DNA of 64,000 nt, from assembly GCF_013415115.1 (NCBI RefSeq), contig NZ_JACCDD010000007.1:229947-293946 (forward strand), read 5' to 3'. Below are positions 47,890 to 58,284 of this stretch, piece by piece (the stretch's first letter is position 1; the number at the start of each line of letters is the position of its first letter). This DNA comes from Vreelandella zhaodongensis (GTDB lineage Bacteria; Pseudomonadota; Gammaproteobacteria; Pseudomonadales; Halomonadaceae). The position numbers and the translations under genes are program-made. The notes beneath the pieces were generated by a model. That model was given only the letters and a program-made list of their open reading frames with translations. It did no database searches and was not told the DNA's origin.

Positions 47890-48401
47890 CTGATCCAAAT
47901 AAACCCGATCAAAACATCTCTGATGACGATTGGGCGGACGCCATGTCTGAACAAGAAGAACCCAACGCTAGCGCCGATGCCACCGACGAGGAAGATCCTT
48001 GGGCCGCGGCCATGGCAGAGCAAGAAGCCTCGGAGCAGCCAGATGCGGACAGTGAGCCCGAGCCTGAAGCACCTGTCGCAAAACCTGCAAGCGACGAAGT
48101 TTTTCGCCCGTTAAGCCCTGACAGCAGCAACGCTGAATCTCGTGATCTTGAAATGATTATGGATATCCCGGTCAAACTGACCGTGGAATTAGGGCGTACA
48201 AAGCTGACGATCAAGCAGCTGCTTGAGCTTGCCCAGGGCTCCGTGATTGAGCTTGAAGGCCTCGCTGGCGAGCCTATGGACATCTTGATCAATGGCTATT
48301 TAATCGCCCAGGGGGAAGTTGTGGTGGTTGAAGATAAATATGGCATTCGAATCACCGAGATTATTACGCCCTCTGAGCGTATTCATAAACTGAACCGATG
48401 A
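47886..48401 (+). CDS. fliN: FliN, motor switch protein
   Basis: 171 residues. The C-terminal SpoA domain is typical (LEMIMDIPVKLTVELGRTKLTIKQLLELAQGSVIELEGLAGEP). The first 80 residues are strongly acidic (EEPNASADATDEEDPWAAAM, ADSEPEPEAP), longer than in E. coli FliN (about 137 residues), which fits a halophile's acidic bias. FliN completes the C ring and docks FliH. It overlaps fliM and fliO by 4 bp each. Confidence 0.97.
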   Translation: MTDPNKPDQNISDDDWADAMSEQEEPNASADATDEEDPWAAAMAEQEASEQPDADSEPEPEAPVAKPASDEVFRPLSPDSSNAESRDLEMIMDIPVKLTVELGRTKLTIKQLLELAQGSVIELEGLAGEPMDILINGYLIAQGEVVVVEDKYGIRITEIITPSERIHKLNR

Positions 48402-48850
48402 GCGTCGCAACGTCTTCTACATCGGGCACGTCCTTTGATGCCCTGAGCGGCAGCGGAGACGCGTTGATTGGCATGGCGGCACTGGGTAAAACTGCAGCAG
48501 CGCTCGCGCTTGTTATTGCGATTATTTTGCTATGCACCGCCGTGCTAAAACGCTGGCAGACCGCTCGTCATCATCATGGCGCTCACTTGCGCATTGTTGG
48601 CAATACGGCCGTGGGCAGCCGTGAGCGAATCGTGGTGGTTGAAATTGAAGATACCTGGTTAGTGGTTGGCGTTAGCGGTGGGCGAATCACAAAGCTGCAT
48701 GAACGGCCAGCCCCTGCTAACCGCCCTTCTCCGCCCCCAGCGCCTGAAACGTCTTCACGGTTTTCTCAGCGGTTGGCTAATGCACTTGCCAGCAGCCGTA
48801 AACGCGATGGCCAAGGCTCTGGCGCCTCTGATTCAAACCACACACCATGA
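48398..48850 (+). CDS. fliO: FliO, export gate assembly protein
   Basis: 150 residues: one membrane helix ([19 protein letters not shown]) followed by the FliO domain ([39 protein letters not shown]) and a basic tail. FliO helps assemble the FliPQR core. It overlaps fliN and fliP by 4 bp (ATGA). Confidence 0.92.
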   Translation: MSVATSSTSGTSFDALSGSGDALIGMAALGKTAAALALVIAIILLCTAVLKRWQTARHHHGAHLRIVGNTAVGSRERIVVVEIEDTWLVVGVSGGRITKLHERPAPANRPSPPPAPETSSRFSQRLANALASSRKRDGQGSGASDSNHTP

Positions 48851-49626
48851 GATTCGAGATGTATTTTGCTTGGCCTGATGGGCGGCGTTGGTGGCTGATG
48901 CTTGCCGTCATTGCCTGCTGTTTCGTCGCTCTACCCGCGCATGCTCAGCAGTTGCCTGGGCTAATTTCCCAACCGCTTGAAGATGGTGGCCAGCAGTGGT
49001 CAGTCTCTTTACAAACGCTGTTGTTCTTAAGCTCACTGGCCTTCCTGCCAGCGATGCTGCTGATGATGACCAGCTTTACGCGCATTATCATCGTGTTGAG
49101 CTTGCTCAGAACGGCCATGGGCACACAGGCCACACCGCCCAACCAGGTATTACTGGGTATCGCCTTATTTCTGACATTTTTTATTATGTCGCCTGTGTTA
49201 AGCCAGGTGTATGACTCTGCGTGGGTGCCACTAACCAATGACGCCATCAATTTCGAAGAGTTTTTACTGCTTGCTCAGGAGCCGTTTCGGGAATTCATGC
49301 TGGCACAAACCCGCGAACCCGATTTAGCGCTGTTTGTTCGCCTAGCAGACGTTGGACCCATGCAAGGACCTGAAGATCTACCTATGCGGGTCTTACTGCC
49401 TGCGTTTGTCACCAGTGAGCTAAAAACAGCGTTCCAAATTGGCTTTACTATTTTTATTCCCTTTTTGATTATCGACTTAGTGGTCGCCAGCACGCTCATG
49501 GCATTGGGGATGATGATGGTTCCCCCCATCACCATTTCACTGCCCTTTAAGCTCATGCTGTTTATCTTGGTAGACGGCTGGCAGTTGATTATTGGCTCGT
49601 TAGCAGAAAGCTTTTACATGATTTAA
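48847..49626 (+). CDS. fliP: FliP, export gate core protein
   Basis: 259 residues. It begins with a cleavable signal ([19 protein letters not shown]), then the FliP helices and the family stretches [22 protein letters not shown] and [20 protein letters not shown]. Five FliP copies with FliQ and FliR form the conical export channel. It overlaps fliO by 4 bp. Confidence 0.97.
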   Translation: MRFEMYFAWPDGRRWWLMLAVIACCFVALPAHAQQLPGLISQPLEDGGQQWSVSLQTLLFLSSLAFLPAMLLMMTSFTRIIIVLSLLRTAMGTQATPPNQVLLGIALFLTFFIMSPVLSQVYDSAWVPLTNDAINFEEFLLLAQEPFREFMLAQTREPDLALFVRLADVGPMQGPEDLPMRVLLPAFVTSELKTAFQIGFTIFIPFLIIDLVVASTLMALGMMMVPPITISLPFKLMLFILVDGWQLIIGSLAESFYMI

Positions 49627-49654
49627 GCGTCACAACCGACGACCAGGAGTAACC

Positions 49655-49924
49655 ATGACCCCGGAAATGGTGATGAGCATTGCTTATCAAGGCATGCGTG
49701 TAACGCTTTTTCTTGCCGGCCCAATGTTGCTGGCGGCTCTGTTTACCGGCCTTCTCATTAGCTTGTTCCAGGCCGCAACCCAGATAAACGAAATGACGCT
49801 GACGTTTATCCCCAAAATATTGGCTGTGTTTGCTGTACTGGTACTCGCTGGCCCATGGTTACTGAGTTTGATCACAGACTTCACCCATCGCCTTTTTACC
49901 AACATCCCTAACATGGTGATGTAA
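49655..49924 (+). CDS. fliQ: FliQ, export gate core protein
   Basis: 89 residues with two membrane helices; GMRVTLFLAGPMLLAALFTGLLISLFQAATQINEMTLTFIPK is the family signature. It forms part of the FliPQR channel. It lies 28 nt after fliP and 4 nt before fliR. Confidence 0.97.
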   Translation: MTPEMVMSIAYQGMRVTLFLAGPMLLAALFTGLLISLFQAATQINEMTLTFIPKILAVFAVLVLAGPWLLSLITDFTHRLFTNIPNMVM

Positions 49925-49928
49925 CCCG

Positions 49929-50720
49929 ATGATAGAAGTGACGTTTGCCCAGCTACAAGGGTGGTTAATCGCCTTCCTGTGGCCATTTGCTCGCATTACC
50001 GCCTTCATGGCGGCATCCCCGCTGTGGGGACACGCCAGCATACCTAACCAGGCGAAAGTTGGGTTGGCAGCGTTAGTTACCGTTGTTATTGCCCCTATTT
50101 TGCCTGCCATGCCTAACGTGCCCATTATGTCGTGGGCAGGCCTGGGCATTATGGTGGAGCAGCTGCTAATTGGCGTGGCTATCGGCCTGGTCATGCATAT
50201 CATGTTCGCAGTAGTACAGGCCGCAGGGGAGTTTATTGGCTTACAGATGGGGCTGGCATTTGCCAGTTTTTTCGATACGTCGAGCGGTACCAACATTATG
50301 GTGCTATCACGCATACTTTATATGATTACGCTGTTGATGTTTCTCGCTCTGAACGGCCACCTAATGGTGCTTGAAGCACTGGTAATGAGTTTTGAAACAC
50401 TACCCATTGGCATAGGTGCCTTAAACCCTAATGCGTTTGAGCTACTGGCACGCTATGCGGGAACGATCTTCGCGTCAGGAATGCTGCTTGCACTGCCGGT
50501 GGTGGGTGCATTGCTAATCATCAACTTATCGCTGGGCATCCTTAACCGTTCGGCACCGCAGCTTACGGTATTTAATATCGGCTTTCCTACGTCGTTAACC
50601 GTCGGCCTCACGCTACTCATGGTATTAATGACCGATATTGGGCGCTTTTTGCAGCAACTCTTTAGTCAGAGCCTGGCCTTCATACAAAGCTTGATCGAGA
50701 CCATGGCTCCCTTGAACTAA
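49929..50720 (+). CDS. fliR: FliR, export gate core protein
   Basis: 263 residues with about six membrane helices: LIAFLWPFARITAFMAASPLWG, GEFIGLQMGLAFASFFDTSSG, LALPVVGALLIINLSLGILNRSAPQLTVFNIGFP. It is the single-copy member of the FliPQR channel and the last gene of the operon. Only 17 nt separate its stop from the convergent flgL stop, with no terminator between. Confidence 0.97.
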   Translation: MIEVTFAQLQGWLIAFLWPFARITAFMAASPLWGHASIPNQAKVGLAALVTVVIAPILPAMPNVPIMSWAGLGIMVEQLLIGVAIGLVMHIMFAVVQAAGEFIGLQMGLAFASFFDTSSGTNIMVLSRILYMITLLMFLALNGHLMVLEALVMSFETLPIGIGALNPNAFELLARYAGTIFASGMLLALPVVGALLIINLSLGILNRSAPQLTVFNIGFPTSLTVGLTLLMVLMTDIGRFLQQLFSQSLAFIQSLIETMAPLN

Positions 50721-50737
50721 AACGTTTACCGCCGTGC

Positions 50738-51991
50738 TTACATATAGTCAAACAGCGACATACTCTTGATATCCACAAAGGCTTTCTGAGCCGCCTGTAA
50801 GCCTACTTGGCGCAAGCTATATTCCGAGATCGCAGACGCGTAGTCTAAATCGACCAAGTCAGAGAGCGTCTGTTCATAGTTGAGCATTCGGTTATTACCG
50901 ACCGCATCAACCACATCTAGCTCATTGAGTCGCGCGCCCGCCGAAGCACGCACTGTCAGTACGTTATCGAGAGCATTATCAAGTTCACGCATCGATGTGT
51001 TGAGCGTGTTACGTAACGCGGCCTTTTCTGTTGCATTCTGGGCGGGCATTTCTAATGCGCTGATAGCTACTTCCATCGTACGAAACAGATCAGCGTCACG
51101 CTGCTCACTGCCCGGCCGGGCGAGCAAAATTTGGTCATCTGGCTCAGCGTTACCAGTTAGTGTGACATTAACCCCACCAAAATTGAGCTGCTGGCCTTCG
51201 CCGACATATTCGCCACTAGCCACTAAATCATCGGCGTTTTCCTGCCACGCACCTTCACTAAAACGCTGCACTTGATAGCTGACACCGCTATCGAGTGTTG
51301 CATCCTCCTGGAACACGACACGGTAACTGTCGCCATAGCCTGGGTCATTCACATCCGTCAGCTGCGGACCGCTGAAGGTAACGTTCCCCTGGTTCTCTGC
51401 ATTGGCACTAGCGATATATCCTGCACCGCTGGGAACGCCCTGAAAAACAGTGGCGCCATTTTCAGCAACAGGCATCAGGCGGGAAGCATCGACACGCTGC
51501 TGGCGAACACTGTTATCACCGTTATATTCCACATTGCCGTCTGCTGATTTAACAAACGGCGGGGCGTTATCTTTATAACCACCGAATAAATGGCGTCCAT
51601 TGCCATCGGTGGCATTCGCCTGACCCAGCATCGTTTCATAGATACCTTTTAGCTCGCTGGCAATGGACTCACGGTCAACATCACTCAACGTGTCGCTAGA
51701 GGCTTGGACCAGTAGCGTTTTTGCACTGGTCACCGCATCGCTGACACTATTAAGGATGCTCTCTGTTTGCGACAGTGAATTTCGCGCCGAGACCCGTGCA
51801 TCTGCAAACTGTTGGTTCATCGCCTTGGATTGATCGACGCCCACGGCACGTGATGCTGCCTGCGGATCATCGGAAGGATTAACCACGCGACGGCCGCTAG
51901 CAATTTGTTGGCTAACTTTTAAGAAATCGCTTTGCTGACGGTTAATAGAAGCCGTGCTCTGCTCAAACATGGTGACCGTACTGATACGCAT
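50738..51991 (-). CDS. flgL: FlgL, hook-filament junction protein HAP3
   Basis: 417 residues, longer than E. coli FlgL (317). The N-terminal flagellin-like helices (MRISTVTMFEQSTASINRQQ, ASGRRVVNPSDDPQAASRAV) and C-terminal helices (RASAGARLNELDVVDAVGNNR, SLRQVGLQAAQKAFVDIKSM) are complete; the added length lies in the exposed middle domain (about 150-300). FlgL caps the hook and anchors the filament. It is cotranscribed with flgK, 15 nt away. Confidence 0.95.
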   Translation of the reverse strand: MRISTVTMFEQSTASINRQQSDFLKVSQQIASGRRVVNPSDDPQAASRAVGVDQSKAMNQQFADARVSARNSLSQTESILNSVSDAVTSAKTLLVQASSDTLSDVDRESIASELKGIYETMLGQANATDGNGRHLFGGYKDNAPPFVKSADGNVEYNGDNSVRQQRVDASRLMPVAENGATVFQGVPSGAGYIASANAENQGNVTFSGPQLTDVNDPGYGDSYRVVFQEDATLDSGVSYQVQRFSEGAWQENADDLVASGEYVGEGQQLNFGGVNVTLTGNAEPDDQILLARPGSEQRDADLFRTMEVAISALEMPAQNATEKAALRNTLNTSMRELDNALDNVLTVRASAGARLNELDVVDAVGNNRMLNYEQTLSDLVDLDYASAISEYSLRQVGLQAAQKAFVDIKSMSLFDYM

Positions 51992-52006
51992 CGCCTAAGC
52001 TCCTTA

Positions 52007-53665
52007 TTAATTCCGTAGATTTAAGATGGTGTCCATAATCGCACCCGCGGCATCAATCACACGCGCATTCGCTTGGTAATACTGCTGATAACGAATCAGG
52101 TTAGCCGCTTCTTCATCAAGATTGACGCCCGACTCAGACTGCTGCACCGCTTTCAATTGATCGGTTAATCCTTGGCGGGCATCTAAATTCACCTGGGTAA
52201 TATTGGTACGGTTACCTACATCGCTGACAATCACACCATACGCGCCACTCACCGATGCGCTACCACCTACGACGGTTTTTTGCTGTAGATCCTGTAAGGC
52301 CAGTGCATTGCGGTTGTCGCCAGCGCCTGTCGCTACCCAGTCTGCCGGGGCGTCTTCAGGATTCATTGGCTTACCCGCCGCGATACGATCCAGCTCATTG
52401 ATCGTGACATCCATATCGCTAGCACCACGACGTACGGGCTGCACTTCAAAACGGTCACCATCATCAGGCGTGCCACTAATGGTGAGTGCCACGCCGCCAA
52501 ACGTCAGGGCGCCAGTTCCTGCGTCCCAGTCAGCACCTTCTACCACCGCACCGTTATCATTGCGCGTGACGGTTGGCATACCGCCCTCAAAGCGAACGGT
52601 GTAATCCGTCGCACGAAGCTGGTTGATTGTGTCGGTATCAAACTCGGCAGACTCAATGACCGCCGTACCGCTGTTATTCTCATGACCAAACGTCTGGGGA
52701 GAACGCACGGTAAAAAAGTCGCCACCTTGCTCGCCATTCAGATCGACGCCCTGCTTGTGTTGCTCGTTAAACGCCACTGAGAGCGAAACCGCCAGCTGGC
52801 CAATTTGGTTCTGCGTTTTATCCAGGGTTTCTGAACGGAACGTCATCAAACCGCCCAACGCACCGCCTTTAATCGTTGACTCTTTCAGTTGAGTCACGCT
52901 GCCTTGACCATCTCGGTAGCCCACCACGGTACGCTGGGGGTCGGCCTCCGACTTCATGGCTTCCAACTTAAACGCACTGGTACCCGTCACTAACGGCTGG
53001 CCGTTCGGCAAACTAAGGTTATAGGTTTTCCCATCCTGGATATTTAACCGCATATCCATGCGCTCATTTAGCTCAGAAACCAAATGGTCTCGCTGGTTTA
53101 ACAGGCTATTGGGCGCCTCGCCACTACGCGCACGAGCAAGCGCAATTTCGCGATTTAGACCGGCAATTTGTTCCGTCGTGTTATTTATCTGGGTAACTTC
53201 GTCGTTGATCTGGCTATTAATATTGCTCTGCATATCTTGCAGATAACCGTCGAAGGAACGGAATTGGGCGCTAAGCGTATTGGCTGTGCCGACAACCCCT
53301 TGGCGAGCGGCAGGATCCGCTGGCGTACTAGCCAAGTCTTCCAGCGATGAGAAAAACGACTGCATTAACGGCGCCAAGCCCGCTTCTCGATCCGCGAGCA
53401 AGTTATCAATTTGGCTGACTTGATTGTTGTATGTGGCCAGCGCGCTGGATTGAGTCTTGGCGTTGTTAAGCTGGCTCGAGACATACGTATTGAACTGGCG
53501 CTCGATACTATTAACTTTAACGCCGCCCCCAACAGCTCCTTGGCCAAGCTGAGTCAGCTCACGATTATACCCAGGCGTATAAACGTTACTGATATTATTG
53601 CTGGTGGTACTAAGGGCATTCTGCGCCGCATTAAGGCCGCTTAAGCCGATTGAAAACATGCTCAT
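52007..53665 (-). CDS. flgK: FlgK, hook-filament junction protein HAP1
   Basis: 552 residues, the usual length. N-terminal MFSIGLSGLNAAQNALSTTSNNISN and C-terminal GVNLDEEAANLIRYQQYYQANARVIDA mark the axial D0 helices. FlgK is the first hook-filament junction protein. The ATG at 53665 has AAGGA 7 nt upstream. Its own sigma-28 promoter lies at 53693-53719. Confidence 0.96.
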   Translation of the reverse strand: MSMFSIGLSGLNAAQNALSTTSNNISNVYTPGYNRELTQLGQGAVGGGVKVNSIERQFNTYVSSQLNNAKTQSSALATYNNQVSQIDNLLADREAGLAPLMQSFFSSLEDLASTPADPAARQGVVGTANTLSAQFRSFDGYLQDMQSNINSQINDEVTQINNTTEQIAGLNREIALARARSGEAPNSLLNQRDHLVSELNERMDMRLNIQDGKTYNLSLPNGQPLVTGTSAFKLEAMKSEADPQRTVVGYRDGQGSVTQLKESTIKGGALGGLMTFRSETLDKTQNQIGQLAVSLSVAFNEQHKQGVDLNGEQGGDFFTVRSPQTFGHENNSGTAVIESAEFDTDTINQLRATDYTVRFEGGMPTVTRNDNGAVVEGADWDAGTGALTFGGVALTISGTPDDGDRFEVQPVRRGASDMDVTINELDRIAAGKPMNPEDAPADWVATGAGDNRNALALQDLQQKTVVGGSASVSGAYGVIVSDVGNRTNITQVNLDARQGLTDQLKAVQQSESGVNLDEEAANLIRYQQYYQANARVIDAAGAIMDTILNLRN

Positions 53666-53679
53666 GGTCAATTCCTTAG

Positions 53680-53700
53680 GCCGATAGAATATCTATCGGC
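53680..53700. repeat. Perfect inverted repeat made of two sigma-28 -10 elements
   Basis: GCCGATAG and CTATCGGC face each other across 5 nt. The right arm is the -10 of the flgK promoter. The left arm gives a -10-like element on the plus strand but has no -35 at the right distance. Confidence 0.7.
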
Positions 53701-53719
53701 AGTGCGCAGAAAAACTTGA
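53693..53719 (-). promoter_or_regulatory. Sigma-28 (FliA) promoter of flgK-flgL
   Basis: On the minus strand: TCAAGTTT, 11-nt spacer, GCCGATAG, with one mismatch in each element to consensus. It ends 27 nt before the flgK ATG. Its -10 is one arm of a perfect inverted repeat (53680-53700). Confidence 0.82.
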
Positions 53720-53727
53720 GTCACGCC

Positions 53728-54765
53728 TTAGCGTGAATCTGCTAGAAAATCGCGGCCGAGATTAAGCGGCCCCATGGTGTTCATCACGGCCACCAACTTA
53801 TCGGCATACTGTGGGTCCGTCGCATAACCACCCCGCTGTAGCTCACGAGCAGCCTGCTCCGCATTGCCTGCTTGTACCACACCGGCATAGCGAGGATTGT
53901 TGCCAATTAAATTAGCGTAGTCGGTAAATGCGTGCTCGAACGAATCATAGACACGGAAAGCGTCCACGACCTGTGTGCGACGCCCATTAATGTATTCATG
54001 GGTGACAACATCGGTGGTTTTACCCTGCCAATGGCTGCCTGCTTTAATGCCAAACAGGTTATGGCTATTACCACCGTTCTGGGTGGTAATTTCATGCCGC
54101 CCCCAGCCTGTTTCCAGCGCTGCCTGGGCCAAAATAAGCTCTGCCGGTACACCGGTGGCGTTGCTAGCCGCCTGAGCAGGCGCTGCTAAGGTGGTCAAAA
54201 AGCGCTGTACATGATCCGGCGCGCGGCTGTTAAAGGTCGGCGATGCAGTAGCGACATCAGTGTTAGTGTCATTCGGTTCAGCAACAGCCGGTTGTTGCCT
54301 GATCGTCTCTAGCTCAGACAAGAACCGCGCATCACCGTGGGCTGGGGAGCGTCCAGCATCATCTGACGGTAAAGCGTCATCCAGCACCCGTGGTGTTCCA
54401 CGGGGAATACCAGCTATCAGCGCCTGTAGTTCTTGGTCGGCGTTATTAGCTTGGTTACCAACAGCCCCCTGGCGCTGCAGCTGCTCCACCAGCATATCCG
54501 CCAACCCGATGCCTTTAGATGAGATCACTTGCGACCACTGCTGATCCAGCATTTGTTGGTAGGTATCCGTAGTGGAGCTACTCATCAAGTCTGAAGTAGG
54601 AATGGCATCGCGCATACTTTTCATCATCATCTGCACAAAGAGCGCTTCAAACTGCTGTGCAGCCCCATGTACTCCAGCCTCTGGATCAATACGAGCGTTA
54701 TGCTGCAACCGCTGAAATCCACCCATATCCAGCGCAAACTGGCTTGTCATATCCCCGATGCTCAT
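53728..54765 (-). CDS. flgJ: FlgJ, rod assembly protein with muramidase domain
   Basis: 345 residues. The N-terminal rod-cap domain (AAQQFEALFVQMMMKSMRDAIP) is followed by a low-complexity linker and a C-terminal GH73-type peptidoglycan hydrolase (LILAQAALETGWGRHEI, catalytic Glu218; HNLFGIKAG). It caps the rod and opens a hole in the wall. The start overlaps the flgI stop by 1 bp (TGATG). Confidence 0.95.
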   Translation of the reverse strand: MSIGDMTSQFALDMGGFQRLQHNARIDPEAGVHGAAQQFEALFVQMMMKSMRDAIPTSDLMSSSTTDTYQQMLDQQWSQVISSKGIGLADMLVEQLQRQGAVGNQANNADQELQALIAGIPRGTPRVLDDALPSDDAGRSPAHGDARFLSELETIRQQPAVAEPNDTNTDVATASPTFNSRAPDHVQRFLTTLAAPAQAASNATGVPAELILAQAALETGWGRHEITTQNGGNSHNLFGIKAGSHWQGKTTDVVTHEYINGRRTQVVDAFRVYDSFEHAFTDYANLIGNNPRYAGVVQAGNAEQAARELQRGGYATDPQYADKLVAVMNTMGPLNLGRDFLADSR

Positions 54766-55904
54766 CAGATAACCTCAAGCTCTGCACGAAGCGAACCAGA
54801 TGCCTTCAGCGCTTCAAGAATGGACATTAGGTCTTGGGGGGTAGCTCCCAAGGCATTAAGTGCATTGACCACTTCGTTGAGTTGAGCCCCTTCTACTATT
54901 TGCAGGAAGGCTTCTTGCTGCTCAATTTCAATATCTGTATCGGGCACTACCACCGTTTCGCCTTCGCCAAAAGGTGCCGGCTGGCTTACCCCAAATTGGG
55001 TATCGATCATAATAGAAAGGTTACCGTGGGCGACGGCTGCCTGGCGTAGCGTAACCGCACTGTTCATCACCACCGAGCCCGTGCGTGCATTCAAGACAAC
55101 CCGCGCAGGAGCATCCATTGGTGTCACGCGAACGCTTTCCACTCGCGCCATAAAGTTCACACGGGCGTTTTCGTCCATGGGGCCATCCAGCGCGATCACA
55201 CGGCCGTTACGCGCATAAGCTACCGATTGACCAAACTCATTATTAATCGCCGTTACCATGCGCTGAACCGTGCCAAAATCTGACTCGTTAAGCTGTAGCT
55301 CTAATCGTCCGCCGTTTCCGCCAAGGTTTAATGGCACTTCCCGTTCCACCAGCGCGCCGTTAGGAATGCGCCCAGAGGCTTGCTGGTTGATCTGGACACT
55401 GCTCCCCCCCGCTTGTGCACCTGCGCCACCCACCAACATATTGCCCTGGGCGATGGCATAGGTATCTCCATCGGCTCCCTTTAATGGCGTCATTAGTAGG
55501 GTTCCGCCGCGTAGGCTTCGGGCGTTGGCAATAGAGGAGACAACAATATCCAAGCGCTGACCGGGGCGCGAAAACGGCGGTAAATCAGCCGTGACCATAA
55601 CAGCGGCGACGTTACGAAGCTGTAAATTGGTGCCCGCCGGAACGGTTACGCCTAACTGCGAGAGCATGTTAGTCAAACTTTGGCTGGTAAACGGCGCCTG
55701 AGTGGTTTGGTCACCGGTACTGTCTAACCCGACCACCAAGCCGTAGCCGACCAATTGGTTGTCGCGAACCCCTGCAAAACTTGCCAGTTCACGCACTCGC
55801 TCTGCAGCAGCAGCAGGCTGAGCAAGTAAGCAGCCGACCACTAATATGGCTACATAACGTAGCCAACGCTTGGCGCTCCGATAACCGTTTAACTGCATAG
55901 CCAT
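54765..55904 (-). CDS. flgI: FlgI, P-ring protein
   Basis: 379 residues. A Sec signal ([18 protein letters not shown]) precedes the mature start [33 protein letters not shown]. FlgI assembles the periplasmic P ring around the rod with the help of FlgA. The ATG at 55904 is used; an ATG two codons later is possible. Confidence 0.96.
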   Translation of the reverse strand: MAMQLNGYRSAKRWLRYVAILVVGCLLAQPAAAAERVRELASFAGVRDNQLVGYGLVVGLDSTGDQTTQAPFTSQSLTNMLSQLGVTVPAGTNLQLRNVAAVMVTADLPPFSRPGQRLDIVVSSIANARSLRGGTLLMTPLKGADGDTYAIAQGNMLVGGAGAQAGGSSVQINQQASGRIPNGALVEREVPLNLGGNGGRLELQLNESDFGTVQRMVTAINNEFGQSVAYARNGRVIALDGPMDENARVNFMARVESVRVTPMDAPARVVLNARTGSVVMNSAVTLRQAAVAHGNLSIMIDTQFGVSQPAPFGEGETVVVPDTDIEIEQQEAFLQIVEGAQLNEVVNALNALGATPQDLMSILEALKASGSLRAELEVI

Positions 55905-55937
55905 GGTAACTCTCTATTGACGAGCCGTGTCGCACGC

Positions 55938-56627
55938 CTAAAACGGCGATACATTTAGGAAAAAGCGCTGTAGCCAGCCCATATGCTGCGCTTCGTTGAT
56001 GTAACCATCACCAACGTACTCAATGCGGGCATCTGCCACTTGGGTAGAAGGCACGGAGTTTTGCGCCGTAATCGTGCGAGGGTTAACGACGCCAGAAAAG
56101 CGGATAAACTCCGTTCCTTGGTTAATGGCTATTTGTTTCTCGCCGCGTACCCGCAAGTTGCCGTTATTCATTACCTCTAACACCGATACCGTAATCGTGC
56201 CCGTAAAGCTGTTATTGGCCTGAGAGCCGCCACCACCGGCAAAATCACTCGCACCGGATACATCAAATCCATAATCTGCCAGCGCATCCAATACGTCTGG
56301 CAATTGTGCAAGCTCTAGACTGGCACTGCCTGAGCGGTTGGCGTTGGACTGGGAGTTTTTACTGGCACTGACCTCCTCATCAAGCACAATGGTCAAAATA
56401 TCACCAATGGCCCGGGGGCGCCGGTCTTCAAACAGCGGCTGATAGCCACGGCGAGCTTGATAAATAGAGCCATTCGCAATGGGGGGTGGGCGGTCAACAA
56501 TATTTATTTGCTCTTGCTCACCCACCACTGAAGCGCGGGGAATTTGTGCGCACCCTGCCGCCAGCAACATAAATAGTGCGAGGCCAACTAACGTAAGGCG
56601 ACGTGAAATAGCGTTTAGATCCTGCAT
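55938..56627 (-). CDS. flgH: FlgH, L-ring lipoprotein
   Basis: 229 residues. The signal ends in the lipobox LAAGC, so Cys is lipidated; [32 protein letters not shown] and [25 protein letters not shown] are the family blocks. It forms the outer-membrane L ring. Confidence 0.96.
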   Translation of the reverse strand: MQDLNAISRRLTLVGLALFMLLAAGCAQIPRASVVGEQEQINIVDRPPPIANGSIYQARRGYQPLFEDRRPRAIGDILTIVLDEEVSASKNSQSNANRSGSASLELAQLPDVLDALADYGFDVSGASDFAGGGGSQANNSFTGTITVSVLEVMNNGNLRVRGEKQIAINQGTEFIRFSGVVNPRTITAQNSVPSTQVADARIEYVGDGYINEAQHMGWLQRFFLNVSPF

Positions 56628-56664
56628 AAGACGACCTGTTAGTAAGCCCTTTTCATTAATAACG

Positions 56665-57447
56665 TTAGAGCTGGCTCAAACGCGCTAGCATTTCGTCGCT
56701 GGTAGACACCGCACGGCTGTTAATTTCATAAGCGCGCTGGGTTTGGATCATATTGACCATTTCCTCAACAACATTAACGTTGGAGGTTTCCACAAAGCCT
56801 TGAAACAGCCTGCCTGCCCCGTTGTTACCAGGCACATCTTGGTTCGGCGCACCGGAGGCACCGGTTTCCAGGTACAGGTTACCGCCAACACTTTCTAACC
56901 CTGCCGGATTGATAAACGATGCAACGTTAATCTGGCCAATGTCAGCATCCTGGGCGATACCAGGCTGGCGCACGCTGACCGTGCCATCTTCGCCAATGGC
57001 GACAGAAAGCGCGTTAGCAGGTACAAAAATGGCGGGCTCTAATGGATAGCCATTGGCCGTTACCATTTGACCGTTTTCATTGAGCTGAAAACTACCGTCA
57101 CGGGTGTAGCCAACGGTGCCATCAGGCAATAACACCTGGAAAAAACCTTCGCCATTAATCGCCAGATCGCGGGAGTTGCCTGTTTCTTCAAGGCCACCCT
57201 GGGTATGCAGGCGCTCAGTGGCAACCGCACGTACACCGGTACCTATTTGCATACCGGAAGGCAGACGATCCTGAATATTGTTTTGCGCACCTGGTTGGCG
57301 CATATTCTGATAAAGCAGGTCTTCAAATACAGGACGTGAGCGCTTAAAACCATTCGTACTCACGTTCGCCAAGTTATTTGACAGCACGTCCAGCTTGGTT
57401 TGCTGTGCCTCCAGCCCCGTCTTGGCGGTCCACAAGGATTTAATCAT
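56665..57447 (-). CDS. flgG: FlgG, distal rod protein
   Basis: 260 residues. The N-terminal [32 protein letters not shown] and C-terminal [29 protein letters not shown] are diagnostic for FlgG. It builds the distal rod that crosses the P and L rings. It lies 30 nt after flgF. Confidence 0.97.
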   Translation of the reverse strand: MIKSLWTAKTGLEAQQTKLDVLSNNLANVSTNGFKRSRPVFEDLLYQNMRQPGAQNNIQDRLPSGMQIGTGVRAVATERLHTQGGLEETGNSRDLAINGEGFFQVLLPDGTVGYTRDGSFQLNENGQMVTANGYPLEPAIFVPANALSVAIGEDGTVSVRQPGIAQDADIGQINVASFINPAGLESVGGNLYLETGASGAPNQDVPGNNGAGRLFQGFVETSNVNVVEEMVNMIQTQRAYEINSRAVSTSDEMLARLSQL

Positions 57448-57477
57448 TGTCGTGTTCCCTCAACTGACAGACTGCTA

Positions 57478-58236
57478 TCAGCCTTGAATAGATAAAATAC
57501 TGTTTGCCCGTTGAGCATTTTCATCAGCGGTACTGAGCATTTTCATTTGCATATCGTAACGGCGGGCAACATCAATCATAGATACCATGGCATCCACTGC
57601 ACTGACGTTGCTGCCTTCCAGCGCCCCGCTGACAATACGGGCATCATCATCAGCCGGTAGGGCTCCAGCCACGCCATCATCATTTAGCGGCCCGCGAAAT
57701 AGACCGTCGTCCCCACGTATTAGTGCTTGCTGATCCGGCGTCACTAGCTTAATGCGACCGACATCCACCAGCGCGGCTGGTCCCTCACCTTGAGGAATAG
57801 CGCTGATAGTGCCATCTGCACCAATCGATATCTGTGCGCCTTGGGGCAAGGCAATAGGCCCACCTTCGCCCATCACCGGACGCCCAACACTGAGCAGCAC
57901 GCCATCACTGTCCAGCTGCAGATCACCTCGCCGGGTGTACGCCTCAGTGCCGTCCTCGCCTAGCACCGCCATCCAGGCATCATCCTGCATCGCGATATCG
58001 AGGGTTCGGCCAGTGCGTTCAATAGGGCCCTGCGAGAAATCAGTGCCCGGGGTGGTCGCCACCGCTGATACCCGCGTGTCGAGCAAGCCATCCCCCTGCA
58101 CTGGCACCGCACGCGCAGCTTGCAGCTGAGCACGAAAGCCCGCCGTGGACACATTTGACAGGTTGTTGCTCACCACAGCCTGCTGATCCATGGTGTGTTT
58201 AGCGCCGCTCATGGCGGTGTATAACATGCGATCCAC
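57478..58236 (-). CDS. flgF: FlgF, proximal rod protein
   Basis: 252 residues: N-terminal MLYTAMSGAKHTMDQQAVVSNNLSNVSTAGF, central RTLDIAMQDDAWMAVLGEDG, C-terminal SAVDAMVSMIDVARRYDMQMKMLSTADENAQRAN. It forms part of the proximal rod with FlgB and FlgC. Confidence 0.95.
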   Translation of the reverse strand: MDRMLYTAMSGAKHTMDQQAVVSNNLSNVSTAGFRAQLQAARAVPVQGDGLLDTRVSAVATTPGTDFSQGPIERTGRTLDIAMQDDAWMAVLGEDGTEAYTRRGDLQLDSDGVLLSVGRPVMGEGGPIALPQGAQISIGADGTISAIPQGEGPAALVDVGRIKLVTPDQQALIRGDDGLFRGPLNDDGVAGALPADDDARIVSGALEGSNVSAVDAMVSMIDVARRYDMQMKMLSTADENAQRANSILSIQG

Positions 58237-58284
58237 AACTGACTCCTTAGCCCATCACGCCACGATCACTACAAACGATAACCA

